Of a stretch of DNA of 64,000 nucleotides, positions 61,444 through 64,000 are shown piece by piece (positions within the stretch are counted from its first letter, which is position 1; each line of letters begins with the position of its first letter). This DNA is from Candidatus Thorarchaeota archaeon (GTDB lineage Archaea > Asgardarchaeota > Thorarchaeia > Thorarchaeales > Thorarchaeaceae): assembly GCA_029855935.1 (NCBI GenBank), contig JAGSHN010000012.1:144869-208868 (forward strand). The letters are read 5' to 3'. The notes beneath the pieces were generated by a model that had not been told where the DNA came from, made no database searches, and saw only the letters and a program-made list of their open reading frames with translations. A program made the position numbers and the translations under genes.

Positions 61444-62373
61444 ATGTCTCAGGCGGAGCGGCCCAGGATGGACTTGGAACGTGCTCTGACCAAGCTCAGA
61501 TACGACGACGAGGTCAGTGGATACGCTCTCATCACCAACGATGGCGAGCCGTTCCTGTCCTTCTCGCTGCCTGAGGAGATACTCCCCAGTATCCGCGGTG
61601 CGATGAAGATACACTCTACATCCTTGAAGCTAATGAACATCATGGCCGGCCCCTGGACAGTTGTCTTGGCTCGCGTCAATCCTGACTGGGTCCTTGCGAC
61701 GGTCTTTGCAGAGGTGCAGTTGGGTATTGCGCTCCAGAAGACGCGCGATGTAGTGCGTCTTCTTGAACAGGTGAAGCTGCCTCCGCCCCCGTCTGCAAGA
61801 CCTGCAGAATCGGCTGCTGAGGTCCCAACGACCGCTGAGGCCCCGGGGGCAACGGAGCCAGCACTATCTGAAGAGCCCGCGGTCGCTCCCGCTAAGAAGA
61901 CAAGGGTGACTCACGGTTGTGTGGTACATCGCGGACCGAGGTACGCCGAGGCGATGCGTCTGGGATCGGAGTTGAACCACAGGCTGCGTGATCTTGGAGC
62001 GTTCGCCATTGATGTCCTGCTCCTTGTCGACGAGGAGCGGACCGTGTTCAAGATTGCAGAGACCCTTGCAAGGTCTGTTGACAAGGTCATCGAGGTCGTG
62101 CGCTGGTCTGTATCGAACCAGATTGTCACCGTGGAGTGCCCGGAGGAACAGGAGTCTGGCGAGCGTGTCATTGTCGAGGTCCCCATCTTTGAGGGCGAGC
62201 TAAGCAAGGCCAAAGCTGAGCACAGGCCTGTCCTGGAGCTCTGCAAAGGGGAGTTGACTCTCAATGAGATTGCCAATCAACTCGGGATGACATACTTTGA
62301 GGCAATGCAGTGCATCCTTCCGTACCGCGGCAAGACTCTACGCTTTGTTAGCACCAGTCGTGTAGTTTCGTAG
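61444..62373 (+). CDS. Roadblock/LC7-like protein with C-terminal winged-helix-like region
   Basis: 309 residues from ATG 61444 (GAGG close by). Residues 8-108 fit a roadblock/longin-like fold: LTKLRYDDEVSGYALITNDGEPFLSFSLP, a helix, then PWTVVLARVNPDWVLATVFAE. Residues 110-150 are Pro/Ala/Glu-rich. From about 160 on are two helical domains, each with an HTH-like pattern: AFAIDVLLLVDEERTVFKIAETLARSVDKVIEVVRWS and GELTLNEIANQLGMTYFEAMQCILP. Roadblock domains bind Ras/Rag-type GTPases. It probably forms a functional pair with the V4R gene 15 bp downstream. Confidence 0.68.
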   Translation: MSQAERPRMDLERALTKLRYDDEVSGYALITNDGEPFLSFSLPEEILPSIRGAMKIHSTSLKLMNIMAGPWTVVLARVNPDWVLATVFAEVQLGIALQKTRDVVRLLEQVKLPPPPSARPAESAAEVPTTAEAPGATEPALSEEPAVAPAKKTRVTHGCVVHRGPRYAEAMRLGSELNHRLRDLGAFAIDVLLLVDEERTVFKIAETLARSVDKVIEVVRWSVSNQIVTVECPEEQESGERVIVEVPIFEGELSKAKAEHRPVLELCKGELTLNEIANQLGMTYFEAMQCILPYRGKTLRFVSTSRVVS

Positions 62374-62388
62374 TGGAGGTGACGAGAG

Positions 62389-62895
62389 ATGGGAGTGAAA
62401 GGAAAACTCGCGTGGACATTAAAGATTGACAAAGTGGCGAAGCCACTGTTTCAGGCGACCTACCGAGAGCTGATGAACACGCTCATACAGACGTGCGACA
62501 ATATCGAAGAGGTCAACAGGCGAATGAAGGAGATTGGCTTTCGCGTTGGACAGGACCTGTTGATGGAGTACGCAGACAAGATACGAAAGCACGCCTCGAC
62601 ATTCGTGGAGTTCAGCAAGACACTTCAGCTCGCCTACAAGGTGAACAGCGGACAGGAGTTTACCGATGTGTGGATCAGTGAGGACGGTCGCGTGATCAAA
62701 TATACTGACGACCATTGTGTGTTGTGTGAGGGCGTGGAGATTCGCGACATGCCCGGACTCCAGTATTGCGGTCTCATCTCCGGCGTGTTTCAAGCGGTCA
62801 TGGACCTGCGTGGATTCAAGGCCGAGGCCTATCAGGAGTCCTGTCGCGCGATTGGCGACTCCACCTGTCGCTGGACCATCCGGCTTCTTGAGTGA
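62389..62895 (+). CDS. V4R/TRAPP Bet3-like protein
   Basis: 168 residues with GGAGGTGACGAGAG before ATG. Pattern: helix RELMNTLIQTCDNIEEVNRRMKEIGFRVGQDLLMEYADKI, strand FTDVWISEDGRVIKYTDDHCVLCEG, then GLQYCGLISGVFQAVMDLRGFKAEAYQESCRAIGDSTCRWTIRL. The end matches the V4R/Bet3 core including C-x-A-x-G-D-x-x-C. In eukaryotes Bet3 is a core of the TRAPP tethering complex; V4R is also found in bacterial regulators. The length suits Bet3. Role here unknown. Confidence 0.8.
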   Translation: MGVKGKLAWTLKIDKVAKPLFQATYRELMNTLIQTCDNIEEVNRRMKEIGFRVGQDLLMEYADKIRKHASTFVEFSKTLQLAYKVNSGQEFTDVWISEDGRVIKYTDDHCVLCEGVEIRDMPGLQYCGLISGVFQAVMDLRGFKAEAYQESCRAIGDSTCRWTIRLLE

Positions 62896-62916
62896 CCCCT
62901 AGTGGGCTAGCGAACA

Positions 62917-62925
62917 TGTATAAAT
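62917..62925 (+). promoter_or_regulatory. TATA box of the 62984 gene
   Basis: TGTATAAAT, a canonical element; transcript start expected near 62947, followed by AGGAGG at 62971-62976 and ATG 62984. Confidence 0.6.
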
Positions 62926-62983
62926 GGCGGGAGGTATCATGCAGTGGTGAAACGGTCCACGGAGACCAAGAGGAGGCAATGGA

Positions 62984-63484
62984 ATGGGACAGATCTCTGG
63001 CACGCTTGTGGGAATGGTCGTCGCGTTCCTTATCACGTTCCTGATACTCATGTTTGGTGGTTCGATTCACGAGGATCTCATCCCCCCTGAGATCGTCGCG
63101 GACTTTCTTAGCAGGCCTGATCTTGAGCTCAAGCTTGCAGTGGTGGGAACAGTGATGTATCCACCCTACCTGGGGATGCAGCTTGGTTTCGGCGCTCAGG
63201 GTTCCACAATCCTGATGTTCCTCGCCTGGGGAACCGGCGGTCTTATTGCTGGAGCTCTGTCTCGCGAGATCATTCCCGGCGTATTCGCAGCCATCTTCGC
63301 AGTCATCATCGGTGCGTTTCTGATGTGGCTGCTGATATTCTTTATCAGCACAACTGACTTCATGGCAATCTTTGGGGGCACTTCAATGTTGCTCCTTCAA
63401 TTCGTTCTTGAGGGTGCTATATATCCCGCAATTGCTGCAGTCGTGGGGAGTCTCCTCGGGAGCGGTGTCACGCGTGAGCGGTGA
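62984..63484 (+). CDS. Small membrane protein, four predicted segments
   Basis: 166 residues with AGGAGG seven bases before ATG. Hydrophobic segments at about 8-28, 48-70, 75-95, 98-118 and 130-155. A loop reads HEDLIPPEIVADFLSRPDLELK. No family motif recognised. It overlaps the convergent zinc-ribbon gene by 17 bp. Confidence 0.65.
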   Translation: MGQISGTLVGMVVAFLITFLILMFGGSIHEDLIPPEIVADFLSRPDLELKLAVVGTVMYPPYLGMQLGFGAQGSTILMFLAWGTGGLIAGALSREIIPGVFAAIFAVIIGAFLMWLLIFFISTTDFMAIFGGTSMLLLQFVLEGAIYPAIAAVVGSLLGSGVTRER

Positions 63485-63983
63485 TGGTGTCGCAATCATC
63501 TTCAGTGCCCAGCTCGCGTCCGCACTCAGAGCATATCAGGGGTCGGGACTTGAACACCGCCCCGCACTCGCATCTGGTGAGTATCGACTCGGGGGGAGGC
63601 ACGGTTCCCCCACGCGTCAACACCTCAACGGCAATGCTGGTCGGGAGGATGGTGACAAGGCTGACCTGGGAGAGCAGAATCCCCTGTGCGAAGACTAGGA
63701 ACAGTGTCGTATTTCTCTCGGGAGAGTCCCACAGCGACGGGTTAGAGATCAATAGCGCAGCAATGGCAAGAGCTGAGAGAACGGCTCCCAGCCACAGAGA
63801 TGATCTGACGCTATTCCACCCTCTCTTGGCCACGACTCCTGCGATGACGCCCATCAACAGCCAGGTAGGAAGATGCGTCAACGGGTTTAGCACGTGATCA
63901 ACCACGCCCTGAACGCTGAGAAGATATTCTCCTCCCCGCAGGATGCGTGTCAGCACATCCGTAGAGCCTCTTATGCCTGACAC
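63468..63983 (-). CDS. Membrane protein with C-terminal zinc ribbon (may start beyond the window)
   Basis: At least 171 residues from GTG 63983, but the frame stays open to base 64000, so the true start may be outside. Three to four hydrophobic segments (about 38-60, 62-82, 92-125), then a zinc ribbon with CECGAVFKSRPLICSECGREL near the C-terminus. Mixed membrane and zinc-ribbon design resembles the Yip1 protein at 36153, but the ribbon is at the other end. Function unknown. Confidence 0.6.
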   Translation of the reverse strand: MSGIRGSTDVLTRILRGGEYLLSVQGVVDHVLNPLTHLPTWLLMGVIAGVVAKRGWNSVRSSLWLGAVLSALAIAALLISNPSLWDSPERNTTLFLVFAQGILLSQVSLVTILPTSIAVEVLTRGGTVPPPESILTRCECGAVFKSRPLICSECGRELGTEDDCDTITAHA

Positions 63984-64000
63984 CCAGACATCTGTGAGAT

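Noticed and set aside
63530..63580. tRNA T-loop-like sequence
   Set aside because: It is coding sequence for the zinc ribbon; no cloverleaf can be formed around it.
1..64000. Insertion sequences, prophage or integrative elements
   Set aside because: No transposase, integrase or terminal repeats seen; base composition is even.

Overview
This window (about 55% G+C by eye, densely coded on both strands) comes from an archaeon, and its content points to the Asgard group. The archaeal core is clear: HerA-Mre11-Rad50, family B DNA polymerase, TFB, hypusinated aIF5A, Nob1, eL13, a UbiA-type lipid prenyltransferase, PAC2, MfnA-type decarboxylase and NikR. Mixed in are homologues of eukaryotic membrane-remodelling and trafficking proteins: ESCRT-II subunits, a Vps4 with an MIT domain, an ESCRT-III (Snf7) protein, a steadiness-box protein, Yip1, longin-like, roadblock-like and V4R/TRAPP-like proteins, and a GIFT (IFT52-like) domain. 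The G+C content and gene style would suit Thorarchaeia, but that placement is only a guess.

Layout. 0-4.5 kb: HerA (5' truncated)-Mre11-Rad50 end-resection operon. 4.6-7.7 kb: two tandem paralogous multi-pass membrane proteins, probably GT-C type. 7.7-18.2 kb: GIFT/coiled-coil protein, HIT hydrolase, PPC/DUF296 protein, PolB with PIP-like motifs at both ends, a TIM-barrel-like protein, zinc-ribbon and small membrane proteins, a class III aminotransferase and a frameshifted HTH gene. 18.4-27.8 kb: aspS followed by the ESCRT region (EAP30-like Vps22/36, Vps25, Vps4, TldE/TldD, a zinc-finger/PH-like/steadiness-box fusion, ESCRT-III). 27.8-36.9 kb: argS, tfb, a longin-like protein, an operon with a THUMP-like methyltransferase and an endonuclease IV-like protein, UbiA, Yip1. 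37-46.4 kb: metal and vitamin uptake, with two solitary ECF S-component-like proteins each beside an HTH protein, hypB, TraB-like, MfnA, tRNA-His, and the divergent nikR / nikMNQO locus with a dyad operator. 46.4-64 kb: tRNA-Leu, Lrp, aIF5A, NAD kinase, Nob1, YjbQ, a long TPR protein, two redox enzymes, an orphan PorG, PAC2, an aminotransferase, glutamine synthetase, DUF72, eL13, a PfkB kinase, the roadblock/V4R pair and two small membrane proteins.

How the genes may work together. The ESCRT genes form a near-complete chain: an adaptor (zinc finger/PH-like/steadiness box), ESCRT-II (EAP30-like plus Vps25-like), the polymer (Snf7-like with a MIM1-like C-terminus) and the disassembly ATPase (Vps4 with MIT). 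This is the most interesting system in the window. The nickel locus (NikR, NikMNQO, HypB) suggests nickel-dependent hydrogenase metabolism encoded elsewhere. Many start codons are GTG or TTG. Several TATA boxes lie 25-28 bp upstream of the best start codon, which implies frequent leaderless transcripts, and I used this to choose starts. Convergent genes are packed with almost no spacer. I saw no CRISPR array, insertion sequence, rRNA gene or obvious foreign island. All family assignments are from reading the sequence; no searches were run.
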